Shown piece after piece: positions 13,146 to 20,232 of a DNA stretch of 20,232 nt (position 1 is the stretch's first letter; every line of letters starts with the position of its first letter). The notes beneath the pieces were generated by a model. It saw only the letters and a program-made list of their open reading frames with translations. It was not told the DNA's origin and ran no database searches. Both the position numbers and the translations under genes were made by a program. Source of the stretch: Nitrospinota bacterium (GTDB lineage Bacteria > Nitrospinota > Nitrospinia > Nitrospinales > VA-1); the NCBI GenBank assembly GCA_022567815.1, contig JADFGI010000008.1, forward strand, positions 1-20,232, in the 5' to 3' direction.

Positions 13146-13997
13146 ATGTTTCGATCCATCAATTCCAGTGGCGTGAATAGGCTTCTCAACATTATCGAGA
13201 AGAATAAATCCGGCTTGGGCAGGTCCCTTGAAAAAATTGCCTCTGGACGCAGGCTGAACAGGGCGGGGGAGGACCCTGCATCCAATGCCATTGCCACCCA
13301 GCTCCGCTCGGATATTCGCGCCTTGAGCCAGGCCACCCGCAACGTTGACGCCGGGTTGAACTTTATCCGGTCCGCCGAAGGGGGATTGAGTTCCATTTCC
13401 AATCTGGTCGCCAGGGGCAGGGAGCTGGCCCTGCAAGCGGCAAACGGAACTTTAGGTGATTCTGAAAGACAAACATTGAATGCGGAATTCTCGCAAATAA
13501 AGAGCGAAATCGACAGAATCTCGGCCTCCAGCGAATTTAACGGCCAAAAACTTTTAGACGGCTCATTGAGTCCTCAATCCGCAAACCAGGTTGATATTCA
13601 GGCCGGAATCGGGAGCGGTCCCGAAAACCAGATCAACCTGAACGTAGTCGAATCCACCGACACTCAATCCCTTGGGATCGGCGCTACCGACCTCTCCACC
13701 GCCGATGGGGCCAGGCAGGCTCTGGGGGATCTCGACCAGGCGGCGGCTAGACTGAACGCCACAAGGGGACAGGTCGGTGCTGTGGCCAACCGGCTGGCCA
13801 TCACATCCAACGGTCTGGGATCGACCATTGAAAACCTGACCCGGTCGGAATCCGCTTTGGCGGATACGGATCTGGCCAGGGAAATCTCAAATTTGCAACG
13901 CGGGCTGGCCTTAACTAAAATTTCCCTAAAGACTCTGGCGGTCTCGCTCCAACAAAATGAGCGGACCACGGGACGTCTCATCAATTTTCAGGTTTAA
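13146..13997 (+). CDS. fliC: Flagellin
   Basis: 283 aa from ATG 13146, with GGAGG eight bases upstream. The N-terminal D0/D1 helices are recognisable: LGRSLEKIASGRRLNRAGED at about 24-43, then AIATQLRSDIRALSQATRNV with D-A-G-L-N-F-I, RELALQAANGTL, and LNAEFSQIKSEIDRI with FNGQKLLDG. The C-terminal D1 has RGQVGAVANRLAITSNGLGS and ESALADTDLAREISNLQRGL. The short middle (about 150-185) leaves almost no D2/D3, as in compact flagellins. The last helix (TLAVSLQQNERTTGRLINFQV) departs from the common AxLAQANQxPQxVLxLL wording. It is exported without a signal peptide by the flagellar type III system. Repeat E9 begins about ten bases after the stop. Confidence 0.95.
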   Translation: MFRSINSSGVNRLLNIIEKNKSGLGRSLEKIASGRRLNRAGEDPASNAIATQLRSDIRALSQATRNVDAGLNFIRSAEGGLSSISNLVARGRELALQAANGTLGDSERQTLNAEFSQIKSEIDRISASSEFNGQKLLDGSLSPQSANQVDIQAGIGSGPENQINLNVVESTDTQSLGIGATDLSTADGARQALGDLDQAAARLNATRGQVGAVANRLAITSNGLGSTIENLTRSESALADTDLAREISNLQRGLALTKISLKTLAVSLQQNERTTGRLINFQV

Positions 13998-14007
13998 CCT
14001 TCCTTGC

Positions 14008-14221
14008 CCCCCCTTACAGGGGAGGAAAAGCCCGCTACGCAGGGGGCCTGACGCTACGCGAGGCCCTGAAAAAACCTTCTTGAAAACATACAAAGTGTAT
14101 GTGATATTTCACCTTTGCCTTCATGCCCAAGGGGTGAAGCAGGATTCAGTCAGCCATAAAAACCCATCGAACGTAAATACTGGGTCCAGCGCTCACGCTG
14201 GCCGCTTGCGGCGGGGTCGTT
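14008..14221. repeat. Composite palindromic element E9, after flagellin
   Basis: It is in inverted orientation compared with E7. From the right: AACGACCCC..GCAAGCGG (from 14221), CCAGCGTGAGCGCTGG (14185-14200), ACCCAGTATTTACGTTCG, ATGGGTTTTTATGGCTGA, CTGAATCCTGCTTCACC, CCTTGGGCATGAAGGC, GTGAAATATCAC, the GGGCCT..AGGCCC hairpin, CCTGCGTAGCGGG, and a degenerate CCCCTGTAAGGGGGG (14008-14022). It is a nearly full-length copy. Confidence 0.86.
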
Positions 14222-14301
14222 CATTGGTTCTTGACCCCTTCCCGCTGAAATGATATTAAATAATTCCTTCACAATAATTGGAATTTTCTGGAGAGGATTC
14301 A

Positions 14302-14502
14302 ATGGAAGTTAATACGATAAAGATAGAGATCAGGAAGCACCATGTGACTCCGGGGCTGAATGTCCTGGACATGGTTATTGATGCCGATGGAGAGAAAATT
14401 GTCAAACAAACCCAGCACAAAGATACTGATCAGGCGTACCAGCATTTTGTCAAGGAAGTGATTCGTATCAGCAAAGAGCTGGCGGCAGCCAGAATAGAAT
14501 AA
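14302..14502 (+). CDS. Small protein of unknown function (66 aa)
   Basis: GGAGAGG ends about six bases before ATG 14302; an in-frame TTG at 14278 would add eight residues and is not favoured. The N-terminal half alternates in a beta pattern (NTIKIEIRKHHVTPGLNVLD, then MVIDADGEKIVKQTQ) with a D-A-D-G-E turn. The second half is one amphipathic helix (DQAYQHFVKEVIRISKELAA). This strand-strand-helix layout resembles many small stand-alone domains, and no family is recognised. The stop TAA is followed immediately by repeat E10, which also ends at the smc stop from the other side. Confidence 0.65.
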   Translation: MEVNTIKIEIRKHHVTPGLNVLDMVIDADGEKIVKQTQHKDTDQAYQHFVKEVIRISKELAAARIE

Positions 14503-14649
14503 CCGGCCAGCGTGACGCTCGCTACCGCGAGGGGGAGATTGCTCACGTCGTGCAGTGTTTTTTGGCTGGCCGAACATTCCAAAAGTGCTGAATTTTCCCT
14601 CCAGACGTTTTCAGGGCCCCGCGTAGCGGGGTTCGCCCTCCGCGGAGGA
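14503..14649. repeat. Composite element E10 between convergent genes
   Basis: From left to right: CCGGCCAGCGTGACGCTCG with CCGCGAGGGGGAG, GATTGCTCACGTCGTGCAGT, an inverted GGCTGGCCG, AAAAGTGCTGAATTTTCCCT, CCCCGC-GTA-GCGGGG (14617-14631) and GCCCTCCGCGGAGG (14635-14648). It fills the whole gap between the stop codons at 14500-14502 and 14651-14653 and would be the only terminator for both genes. Confidence 0.82.
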
Positions 14650-14650
14650 G

Positions 14651-17600
14651 TCAGTTCATGCGGACGGAGACGGCTTTAGAAACCCCGCCTTCTTCCATGG
14701 TGATGCCGTAAAGGACATCGGCAAACGACATGGTTTTTTGATTGTGGGTGATGATAATGAACTGCGTGTTGCGGGACATTTCTTTCAACATTTCCTGAAA
14801 CCGGACCACGTTGGCTTCATCGAGAGGGGCATCCACCTCATCCAGCAGACAAAAGGGGCTGGGTCGAACCTTGAAAACCGCGAATATCAGGGCAATGGCG
14901 GTCAGCGATTTTTCTCCGCCGGACATCAGAGACAGATTCTGCATGTTTTTCCCCAGCGGGTTGGCAGTGATTTCAATGCCGGATTCAAGCGGATTCGATT
15001 CATCGGTCAATGAGAGTTTCGCCTTGCCGCCCTGAAATAACCGGGCGAAGGTTTCCTGAAAATTGGCGTTCACCTGCTCAAAGGTATCCAGGAATCTCTG
15101 TTTGGTGGTGCGATTGATTTTTTCGATGGTGTTGTGAAGCATGTTGATGGATTCCAGTAAATCCTCCTGCTGTCTGTTCAGGAAAGAATAGCGCTCATAA
15201 GTTTCCTGATAATCCGACAGGGCGGCGAGATTGACTTCACCCATTTTGGCGACCTTCCCCTTGAGGTCGGCAACTTGCTCCCCGGCCTCTTGCACATCAA
15301 CCGCTTCATCATACGCTCGCATCATTTCCTCGCGGGTGGCATTGAAATCATCGTATGCTTTTTCTTCCAGATGAGTCGTTTGGATCTTCAATTCCGACCG
15401 TTTGAGTTCGATTTTGGAAATGGATTCGGTCAGTTCCTGAATTTGCCGGGAAAGGCTTTTGGCTTCCTTTTCCATTTGGTCCAGAGATTCATCTTTTTCG
15501 GCCAGGGTTTCCTCTTCCTGAATAAGTTCCTCGCTCAAGCGGTCTTTTTCACGGGCCTGTTGCAAGATTTGTTTTTCCAGGGATTCCACCTCCGCCTGCA
15601 TTTCAACGATCCTGCCGGAATTGGTTTTTTGTGTGTCCTCCAGTTTTTGGATTCTGTGCCGATGATTTTCCTGTTGCAGATCGAGCCGTTTGATTTCGGT
15701 GAGGGTGTTTTCGCGTTTACCGATGAGAGAGGCGATTCGCACTTTAACGGTGCTGATTTCCGCCGACTTTGATTCCAACTCCTCCCGTTTTTCCTGCACT
15801 TCCCGGCGTGAGTTGACGGCCTGCGCCTCCAGCCGGGTCTTTTCATTTTCATCCAGAACTGTTTCCTCCTGCAACTTGTCGTGTTGTTCCGTCAACTCGA
15901 GAAGTTCGTGGGAGGCATTGGTTTTTTCATATTCCAGGATGGAAATTTTTTGCTCCAGGCGCTCGACCTCTTTTTGCAACTGTTCCAGGTCTTTCTTCCT
16001 GCCGCTGTTGGCAATCTCTTTTTCGTGAACTGTTTTTTCAATGCTCTCAAGATGGTCTTTCCGCTCCGACAGGACATTTTTTAAATGGTCGATGCCATTT
16101 TGCGCCGACCGAATCTGGTCCTGAAATTCATGCACGGAATCCTTGAGGGTTTCGATTTCCCGGTTACGCGCCAGCAGTCCGGATGCATTTTTTTGCGCCG
16201 AACCACCGGTGACCAGGCCCTGGCAATCGACCATCTCCCCGTTTGGCGTGACTGTGACACCTTGGAAACCTGGGTCTTCATGTATCTTTAGGGCGGTGTC
16301 GAGGTCTTTCACCATCACCACGTTGCCAAGCAGAAGTTCGACAATAGCGCGGTACTCGTCCTTGCATTCGATAAAATCCAACACCTTGCCTATAACGGCG
16401 TGATCTCCGTTCAAGTTAATATCAGGCTGGGAGGCCGCTTTTGGCTGCAGGGGAATGAAAGAACCCCGGCCCGCCTGATGGTCTTTCAAATAATCGATGG
16501 CTTCAATAGTATCGGAATAGGAGGTGACGATGATGCTCTGCAGTTTTTCGCCCAGCACCGCTTCCACAGCCGCTTCATATTCCGCGGGAGTTTTCAGCAC
16601 GTCCACCAGAACTTCCCTGAGCCCGGTCAGGCGATTTCCGTTGCTGTTATCGGCCATCAGGGATTTCACCCCCTCCTGAAATCCTGCAAATTTACCGCGC
16701 AGTTCATTCAACGAAGACAGCAGGGATGACTGCTTGATAAGCTTCTCCTTCAGGGCGGTGTACGCATCGGTTTTTTCCTGCAACTGCTCCTGGAATTCGC
16801 CGGTCTCCCGCGCCAGAACAGCCTTCTGCTCTTTTAATGAAGAATACTCCTGAAGGTTTTCCTGGTATTCGGTTTCTTGCTTTACCAGGGATTCCATACT
16901 TTGGCCGGTATGGGCGAGGGTCTCCTCGTGTTCGCGTTTTAATTGTTCGTTCCGCGATTCCAAAAACTGTCTGCGGGTTTCCAGAGCGGTGATTTCGTTT
17001 TTTTTCCGCGAAATGCGATGGTAAATAGAGAGGACCTTTTCTTCCTCCATTCGGACCTTGCTTTCCAGTTCCTGCATGCCAGCCTTATCCTGCGTCTGCC
17101 CCAGAATTCCCTGGCTGAGGATCTCTTCCTGTTCGTTGATTTCGTTGGAAACGTTGCCCAATTCCAGGCGTCGAGCTTCCGCTTCGCCAAGCAGACCCTT
17201 GATTTCCGCGTTCATGCGCAGGATTTCATCGCCCGCTGTCTGGGTCTCGCGTTCGGCCTGGGCGATCTCAGACTGCTTGAGTTCAATGCCGTGTTCGTCT
17301 TTACTAATGCCAGAGGCCAGTTGTTGCACCTGCTCTTTTTTTTCGCTCAGGTTGCTGGCCAGGTCGTCGATTTCTATATTGAGTTGCGTGACCTGGTTTT
17401 CCAATTGGGAAAAACGCGCTGATTGCCGGGCTTTTAGTTCAGCTTGCGAACTGTAGGCGGTTTCGATTTCTTCCAGCTCGCTTTGGTATTGACGAATTTT
17501 TCTGGAAAATAATTTCAGCGACAGGTCTTTGATTTCGGCCTGGTATTCTTTGTACCGTTCCGCCTTGGCCGCTTGCCGTTTCAAGGATTCTGCCCGACGG

Positions 17601-18211
17601 CGGAGTTCTTGAACAATATCCGAGATGCGTTCAAGGTTTTGGCTGGATGCTTCCAGTTTGCGGATAGCTTCATTTCTGCGGTGTTTGAACTTCAGAATTC
17701 CCGCCGCTTCTTCAATGAGAATCCGCCGGTCTTCAGGCTTGGATGTAATGATTTCCTGAATATGGTCCTGTTCGATCACCGTGAGAACTTTTGGGCTGAT
17801 GCCGATGTCGAGGAGAAAATCGGTGATGTCCTTCAACCGGCAGGGAACCTGGTTGATGTAAAACTCGCTTTCTCCCGACCGGTGGTAACAGCGGGTGATT
17901 TTGACTTCTTCCGAAAGGTTCGGAATATTGGCGATACGAATCCTGTTGGGGACTTTGGTGAGCGTCAGGGAAATTTCCACCCGGTTGACGGGTTTACGCG
18001 ATTCACTGCCGTTGAAAATGAGGTCTGTCGCCCGGGTTCCGCGAAGAGATTTGGAGCTTTGCTCGCCGATGACCCAGCGAATGGCATCGGAAACATTGCT
18101 TTTTCCACAACCGTTGGGTCCGACGATGGCGGTGAATCCATCGTTGAAATGCAACTGAGTTGCGTCCACAAAGGATTTAAAACCTTGCAATTCCAGGGTC
18201 TTTAGAAACAT
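14651..18211 (-). CDS. smc: Chromosome segregation protein SMC
   Basis: 1186 aa, the full family length. The N-terminal ATPase half has Walker A GPNGCGKSN (31-39) and ITRCYHRSGESEFYINQVPC with a Q-loop region near 140-160. Long coiled-coil arms flank a hinge at about 505-670 (VEAVLGEKLQSIIVTSYSDT and GVTVTPNGEMVDCQGLVTGG). The C-terminal half has the signature LMSGGEKSLT (from 1095), Walker B FCLLDEVDAPLDEAN (about 1120-1134) and the His switch IIITHNQ. SMC dimers with ScpA and ScpB organise and separate chromosomes; no scpA or scpB lies in the window. The gene reads leftwards and diverges from the ArsC/Spx-like gene. Its stop codon is two bases from repeat E10. Confidence 0.97.
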   Translation of the reverse strand: MFLKTLELQGFKSFVDATQLHFNDGFTAIVGPNGCGKSNVSDAIRWVIGEQSSKSLRGTRATDLIFNGSESRKPVNRVEISLTLTKVPNRIRIANIPNLSEEVKITRCYHRSGESEFYINQVPCRLKDITDFLLDIGISPKVLTVIEQDHIQEIITSKPEDRRILIEEAAGILKFKHRRNEAIRKLEASSQNLERISDIVQELRRRAESLKRQAAKAERYKEYQAEIKDLSLKLFSRKIRQYQSELEEIETAYSSQAELKARQSARFSQLENQVTQLNIEIDDLASNLSEKKEQVQQLASGISKDEHGIELKQSEIAQAERETQTAGDEILRMNAEIKGLLGEAEARRLELGNVSNEINEQEEILSQGILGQTQDKAGMQELESKVRMEEEKVLSIYHRISRKKNEITALETRRQFLESRNEQLKREHEETLAHTGQSMESLVKQETEYQENLQEYSSLKEQKAVLARETGEFQEQLQEKTDAYTALKEKLIKQSSLLSSLNELRGKFAGFQEGVKSLMADNSNGNRLTGLREVLVDVLKTPAEYEAAVEAVLGEKLQSIIVTSYSDTIEAIDYLKDHQAGRGSFIPLQPKAASQPDINLNGDHAVIGKVLDFIECKDEYRAIVELLLGNVVMVKDLDTALKIHEDPGFQGVTVTPNGEMVDCQGLVTGGSAQKNASGLLARNREIETLKDSVHEFQDQIRSAQNGIDHLKNVLSERKDHLESIEKTVHEKEIANSGRKKDLEQLQKEVERLEQKISILEYEKTNASHELLELTEQHDKLQEETVLDENEKTRLEAQAVNSRREVQEKREELESKSAEISTVKVRIASLIGKRENTLTEIKRLDLQQENHRHRIQKLEDTQKTNSGRIVEMQAEVESLEKQILQQAREKDRLSEELIQEEETLAEKDESLDQMEKEAKSLSRQIQELTESISKIELKRSELKIQTTHLEEKAYDDFNATREEMMRAYDEAVDVQEAGEQVADLKGKVAKMGEVNLAALSDYQETYERYSFLNRQQEDLLESINMLHNTIEKINRTTKQRFLDTFEQVNANFQETFARLFQGGKAKLSLTDESNPLESGIEITANPLGKNMQNLSLMSGGEKSLTAIALIFAVFKVRPSPFCLLDEVDAPLDEANVVRFQEMLKEMSRNTQFIIITHNQKTMSFADVLYGITMEEGGVSKAVSVRMN

Positions 18212-18475
18212 CGTATGGAAAACACTCCAGGAAATTTGACATCCAGCTACATAATGGCCGAAGATATCCCAATAATTGGGGCAAGTAAAGAAAATTCATA
18301 CCATTTCTGGTAGGTTAAGGATTGTAGTACCACAACATATAGGGTAGGGAATGGGTTTACGAAATCCCCGGCAACTACGTCCCTAATCGATTTTTTCATT
18401 GCTTACGGGGATGCTCACTCGGCATTCTTGATATACAATATCGCCAGAATGAATTTTTTCAGGAGATTTCCTTCA

Positions 18476-18820
18476 ATGAAATTTTATGGGTACAGCAAAT
18501 GCGGAACCTGCCGGAAGGCCAAAACTTTTTTGGATGAAAAAAACATCAAGTATACCGACATCGACATCACGCTGACCCCACCGCCAAAGACGGTTTTGAA
18601 ACGGGCGATGAAGGCGAAAGGCATGCGCAAATTGTTCAACACCAGCGGCGTTCAATACAAGGAACTTAAAATTAAGGACAAAATCGGCGCCATGACGGAA
18701 GTCCAGGCTATCGATTTGCTCGCTGCAAACGGCAGGCTGGTCAAACGGCCTATCGCGGTGGACCAGGACAGGGTGACGGTGGGTTTCAATGCGGAAGAGT
18801 ATGAATCGGTTTGGGGTTGA
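18476..18820 (+). CDS. ArsC/Spx-family thioredoxin-fold protein
   Basis: 114 aa from ATG 18476, with AGGAGA nine bases upstream; a start at 18428 would add 16 residues without a ribosome site. MKFYGYSKCGTCRKAKTFLD has the CxxC pair Cys9/Cys12 on the thioredoxin fold. VLKRAMKAKGMRKLFNTSGV and the loop GRLVKRPIAVDQDRVTVGF are typical of the ArsC-related Spx/MgsR/YffB group. True arsenate reductases have a C-x5-R type active site with no second Cys, so arsenate reduction is unlikely. A glutathione- or thiol-dependent reductase, or a transcription-related role, is possible. No ars genes are nearby. The stop is 14 bases before the Nudix start, so the two form an operon. Confidence 0.88.
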   Translation: MKFYGYSKCGTCRKAKTFLDEKNIKYTDIDITLTPPPKTVLKRAMKAKGMRKLFNTSGVQYKELKIKDKIGAMTEVQAIDLLAANGRLVKRPIAVDQDRVTVGFNAEEYESVWG

Positions 18821-18834
18821 GTAAAGGACGACGG

Positions 18835-19386
18835 ATGGATTTGTTTATGATCACCACCAACCTGAAAAACCAATTTCCCATCATTCGGGAGCCGGTAGAC
18901 CTGAATCCGCAACGGGCGGCGGTGCTGGTGATTTTATTCAACAAAAACGCAAAAGCGCATATCCTGATGACCAAACGCGCCCTCCATTTGAAAATTCACG
19001 CCGGAGAAATATCCTTTCCGGGAGGCATCGTGGAAATGGAGGATGAACACCTGATGAACACCGCATTACGTGAGACGACGGAGGAAATTGGCCTGGAAGT
19101 GGCTCCCTCCAATGTCATCGGCTGTTTGCCAAAAGTGCAGACCCGGACTGGTTTTGAAATAACGCCATTTGTGGCTATTTTGCAATCTCTGCCCGATTTG
19201 ACAGTCTCGGAGGATGAAGTCCACGAAGTTCTGGAAATGCCTTTGACCTCTCTTCTTTCCACCCATCAACGGGACATTGGTTACAAGCCCTCGGAGGAAA
19301 TGGTGGTTTACTGGCACAAATGCCATCGGATATGGGGCGCCTCGGCGAAAATTTTGCGGCAGATAGAAAACCTCGCCAGCATTTAA
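18835..19386 (+). CDS. Nudix hydrolase, coenzyme A pyrophosphatase type (NudL-like)
   Basis: 183 aa from ATG 18835, with AAGGA six bases upstream. MTKRALHLKIHAGEISFPGG (about 46-65) is the diagnostic LxxRxxxLRxHxGExSFPGG-type motif of CoA pyrophosphatases. The Nudix box follows as GGIVEMEDEHLMNTALRETT with EEIGL, carrying the REttEE metal-binding residues. The enzyme class splits CoA or acyl-CoA into 3',5'-ADP and phosphopantetheine. Length and motif order are normal. It follows the ArsC-like gene closely and precedes an ATP-grasp gene by 37 bases. No link in function among the three is obvious. Confidence 0.9.
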   Translation: MDLFMITTNLKNQFPIIREPVDLNPQRAAVLVILFNKNAKAHILMTKRALHLKIHAGEISFPGGIVEMEDEHLMNTALRETTEEIGLEVAPSNVIGCLPKVQTRTGFEITPFVAILQSLPDLTVSEDEVHEVLEMPLTSLLSTHQRDIGYKPSEEMVVYWHKCHRIWGASAKILRQIENLASI

Positions 19387-19423
19387 AAAATTTTCTTATC
19401 GGCAACCACAGTTGGAATACTAA

Positions 19424-20232
19424 ATGAAGGATCTCAACCTTCTTCTGCTTGCGCCCCACTGGCGGGTTTCTCTCGTCCGGGCGTTTCAGTCAGCGAAAGC
19501 CCGGCTGGGCATTTCCGGAAAACTCGTGGGGGCGGACAGCGATCCGTTGGCCGCTTCCCTGAAAGTGGCTGACGCCGGATACCCCCTCCCTCTCTTTGAA
19601 GATTCCGCCTGTAGAACAAAGTTGATCGACATTTGCAACAGCGAAGCTATTGACGCCATTCTCCCGATGACCAACAAAGCGATTGAATTTTTAAATCGCC
19701 ATCGCAAATATTTTGATAAGGACAACCTCCTGGTTTATCTTCAGGACTCCGGGACCATTGAGGTTTGCCACGACAAGCAGAAACTCGCGCATTTTTTTGA
19801 GTTGGAGGGCATTTCCCACCCCGTTACCGGATCCGCTGAAATGTTTGCGGAAAGTGATGAATTTCCTTTGATCGCCAAACCAAAACGCGGCGAAGGCGGT
19901 AAGGACAATTTCGTTATAGAAACCCAACGCGACCTGGAATTCTATGCGCAAAAATATCCGGGTCATGTGTTGCAAAAATTCATTCATGGAGAAGAATACA
20001 CCGTCGATTGGTTTTCAGATAAATCGGGCAAACCGCTTCTCCTGGTTCCACGGCAACGGTTGGCGGTTCGAGGCGGAGAAGTGATGGTCAGCAGAATTTG
20101 CATGGACCCGGCAATCATCGAACTCGTCCGGCGGGTGGGCTTGCGGCTGAAACTTTGCGGCCCCGCCAATTTGCAGGGCATCCGCGCCGTTGACGGACAG
20201 TTTCTATTGACCGACATCAACCTGCGCTTTGG
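19424..20232 (+). CDS. ATP-grasp domain protein, CarB/PylC-like (cut by window end)
   Basis: The frame opens at ATG 19424 and has no stop before the window ends (269 codons seen). The start, MKDLNLLLLAPHWRVSLVRA followed by GKLVGADSDPLAASLKVADA, is the Rossmann-like pre-ATP-grasp domain. VCHDKQKLAHFFELEGISHP (about 114-133) and FPLIAKPKRGEGGKDNFVI (147-165) are the ATP-binding strands, with the Lys and Gly-rich loop. LQKFIHGEEYTVDWFSD (about 184-200) is the hinge segment. LLTDINLRFG, where the sequence stops, is the E/D..N..R metal-binding site (N-x-R-x-G type), with Asp in place of the usual Glu. Such enzymes join a carboxylate to an amine or similar nucleophile using ATP. The substrate cannot be told. 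The ribosome site is weak. Confidence 0.85.
   Translation, partial: MKDLNLLLLAPHWRVSLVRAFQSAKARLGISGKLVGADSDPLAASLKVADAGYPLPLFEDSACRTKLIDICNSEAIDAILPMTNKAIEFLNRHRKYFDKDNLLVYLQDSGTIEVCHDKQKLAHFFELEGISHPVTGSAEMFAESDEFPLIAKPKRGEGGKDNFVIETQRDLEFYAQKYPGHVLQKFIHGEEYTVDWFSDKSGKPLLLVPRQRLAVRGGEVMVSRICMDPAIIELVRRVGLRLKLCGPANLQGIRAVDGQFLLTDINLRF

Noticed and set aside
16647..16654. A minus-strand GCCGATAA inside smc
   Set aside because: It lies in coding sequence and is useful only as a reminder of the chance rate of this box.
17573..18205. A 210-codon frame antisense to smc, and similar long frames at 15275-15772 and 16943-17422
   Set aside because: They are shadows of the smc codon pattern on the other strand; smc is complete with all motifs.
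19396..19403. A minus-strand GCCGATAA between the Nudix and ATP-grasp genes
   Set aside because: The -35 at the right distance is TAGT, and it would point antisense into the Nudix gene; likely chance.

Overview
The window looks like a chromosomal segment of a Gram-negative, polar-flagellum-type bacterium. It holds the first 13 codons of gltX, a membrane histidine kinase with its NarL-type regulator, a late flagellar cluster (flagellin, FliD cap, FlgN/FliT-type chaperone and flanking genes of unknown function), a full-length SMC protein, and an ArsC/Spx-like, Nudix and ATP-grasp gene row. No rRNA, tRNA, CRISPR array, insertion sequence or phage gene was seen. The lineage cannot be fixed from the sequence alone. 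A Nitrospinota or deltaproteobacterial-type genome is a guess from gene style, not a result.

Layout. Left edge (1-600): gltX start on the minus strand with a good promoter, then a small plus-strand gene of unknown function. 800-1850: two minus-strand genes for small secreted proteins, one cupredoxin-like, the last followed by a clear terminator. 1848-2015: a fragment resembling the membrane anchor of a multihaem cytochrome c, stopped inside its first haem motif. 2400-4671: two-component pair with overlapping stop and start (ATGA). 4900-6536: a secreted protein of unknown function and a spore-photoproduct-lyase-type radical SAM protein. 6819-6983: a 54-aa gene with its own terminator. 7606-10121: fliD, flgN/fliT-like and a 66-aa FlgM-like gene, read leftwards. 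10945-12780: two minus-strand genes of unknown function in the flagellar region. 13146-13997: flagellin. 14302-14502: a 66-aa gene. 14651-18211: smc. 18476-20232: three plus-strand genes, the last cut by the window end.

The most striking thing is not a gene. About ten copies of a composite palindromic repeat, together close to a tenth of the window, lie between the genes. Each is built from the same ordered set of short hairpins with three-base loops (GTA, TAC or TGA). Stem sequences differ between copies but the pairing is kept. At nine gene 3' ends the element starts within about ten bases of the stop codon, and once it supplies the stop codon. Two genes without an element carry ordinary intrinsic terminators instead. 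This suggests that the family has become the 3'-end or terminator system of this genome, or a mobile element that targets 3' ends.

Other points worth attention are a FliD with two blocks of Asp/Asn-rich calcium-loop-like repeats, two sigma-28-like promoters that point away from any evident gene, and a strong Shine-Dalgarno site in front of a six-codon reading frame between two inverted repeats.
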